The notes below the pieces were generated by a model, which had not been told where the DNA came from, made no database searches, and saw only the letters and a list, made by a program, of their open reading frames with translations. A DNA stretch of 49,083 bases from Desulfotruncus alcoholivorax DSM 16058 (GTDB taxonomy: Bacteria > Bacillota > Desulfotomaculia > Desulfotomaculales > Desulfallaceae). Both the position numbers and the translations under genes were made by a program. The DNA lies in contig NZ_AUMW01000028.1 of assembly GCF_000430885.1 (NCBI RefSeq), positions 1-49,083 on the forward strand, written 5' to 3'. Of this stretch, positions 48,922 to 49,083 are shown piece after piece; the stretch's first letter is position 1; every line of letters starts with the position of its first letter.

Positions 48922-49083
48922 ATGAACGAAATATTGAATACCCAAGAACGGCAAATAACTGCTGAAGACATCCAGTTCATTAAAGAACTAATGGACGCTA
49001 ACCCCTCTTGGCTGCGCACTCGACTATCCAAAGAGATTTGTGCTCTTTGGGACTGGCGAAATGCAAAAGGTCAGTTGAAGGAT
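48922..49083 (+). CDS. DruA/DUF4338-like protein, partial (N-terminus)
   Basis: 54 residues are in the window. The start MNEILNTQERQITAEDIQFIK and the core ANPSWLRTRLSKEICALWDW, RNAKGQLKD match, as I recall, the N-terminal winged-helix region of DUF4338 proteins (DruA of the Druantia defence system; such proteins are often multi-copy and transposase-like). The gene runs off the right end. There is no ribosome site, but TGCTAAAAT (48907-48915) is an extended -10 box whose start point would fall at about the ATG, so the message may be leaderless. Confidence 0.65.
   Translation, partial: MNEILNTQERQITAEDIQFIKELMDANPSWLRTRLSKEICALWDWRNAKGQLKD

Overview
The window looks like the chromosome of an anaerobic, low-to-medium GC Gram-positive bacterium of the Desulfotomaculum/Peptococcaceae type. 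This rests on gene content and RNA regulation, not on a database match. It carries AddAB recombination nuclease, KtrAB potassium uptake, a T-box leader, Ni-Fe carbon monoxide dehydrogenase, a tungsten-type aldehyde:ferredoxin oxidoreductase with ferredoxin, a flavodiiron protein, strong AGGAGG ribosome sites and many TTG/GTG starts.

Layout. 1-2736 is the right end of an integrated element: a small zinc-ribbon protein, an ImmA/IrrE peptidase and a large serine recombinase whose reading frame ends inside a tRNA-Cys gene. 2715-3735 holds tRNA-Cys and a tRNA-Asp-Phe-Gly operon with clear promoters. 3917-9575 is housekeeping and unknown genes (spermidine synthase, a stress-type glycine-zipper protein, an endonuclease IV-like TIM barrel, a membrane-anchored peptide-binding protein, a Gln/Asn/Tyr-rich protein). 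9723-13043 is an RND exporter with a tiny membrane protein. 13152-16831 is a FAD oxidoreductase-CooS-CooF operon, followed by an orphan response regulator and a flavodiiron protein (18577-19752), so redox and oxidative-stress genes cluster. 20448-23363 has cold-shock protein, nitroreductase and KtrAB; 23519-31058 is addB-addA.

31258-34359 has a LysM protein, small proteins (one only 20 residues), a NamZ-type muramidase and a MoaD-like carrier. 34162-37045 is a ferredoxin / aldehyde oxidoreductase / MoaD-like group. 37255-40607 is a five-gene HcnABC-like amine or amino-acid dehydrogenase operon. A sigma-54 promoter lies upstream of it and a CBS-PAS-sigma-54 activator gene is next to it (40838-42577), so the activator probably controls the operon. 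42789-44155 is a Bcr/CflA drug exporter behind a possible attenuator. 44483-45760 is a histidine kinase lacking its phospho-acceptor histidine.

45918-48127 is an aroF-pheA operon for phenylalanine synthesis, under a T-box leader whose antiterminator/terminator half is duplicated (about 48560-48142). The window closes with the start of a DruA/DUF4338-like gene (48922 onward).

Short dispersed repeats (three families) sit in many intergenic gaps, one inside the ferredoxin-AOR group and one forming the end of a gene. The most unusual items are the half-duplicated T-box, the His-less kinase, the recombinase/tRNA-Cys junction, the sigma-54 controlled dehydrogenase operon, the leader-peptide attenuator and the 20-residue membrane protein gene. 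No CRISPR array or rRNA gene was seen.
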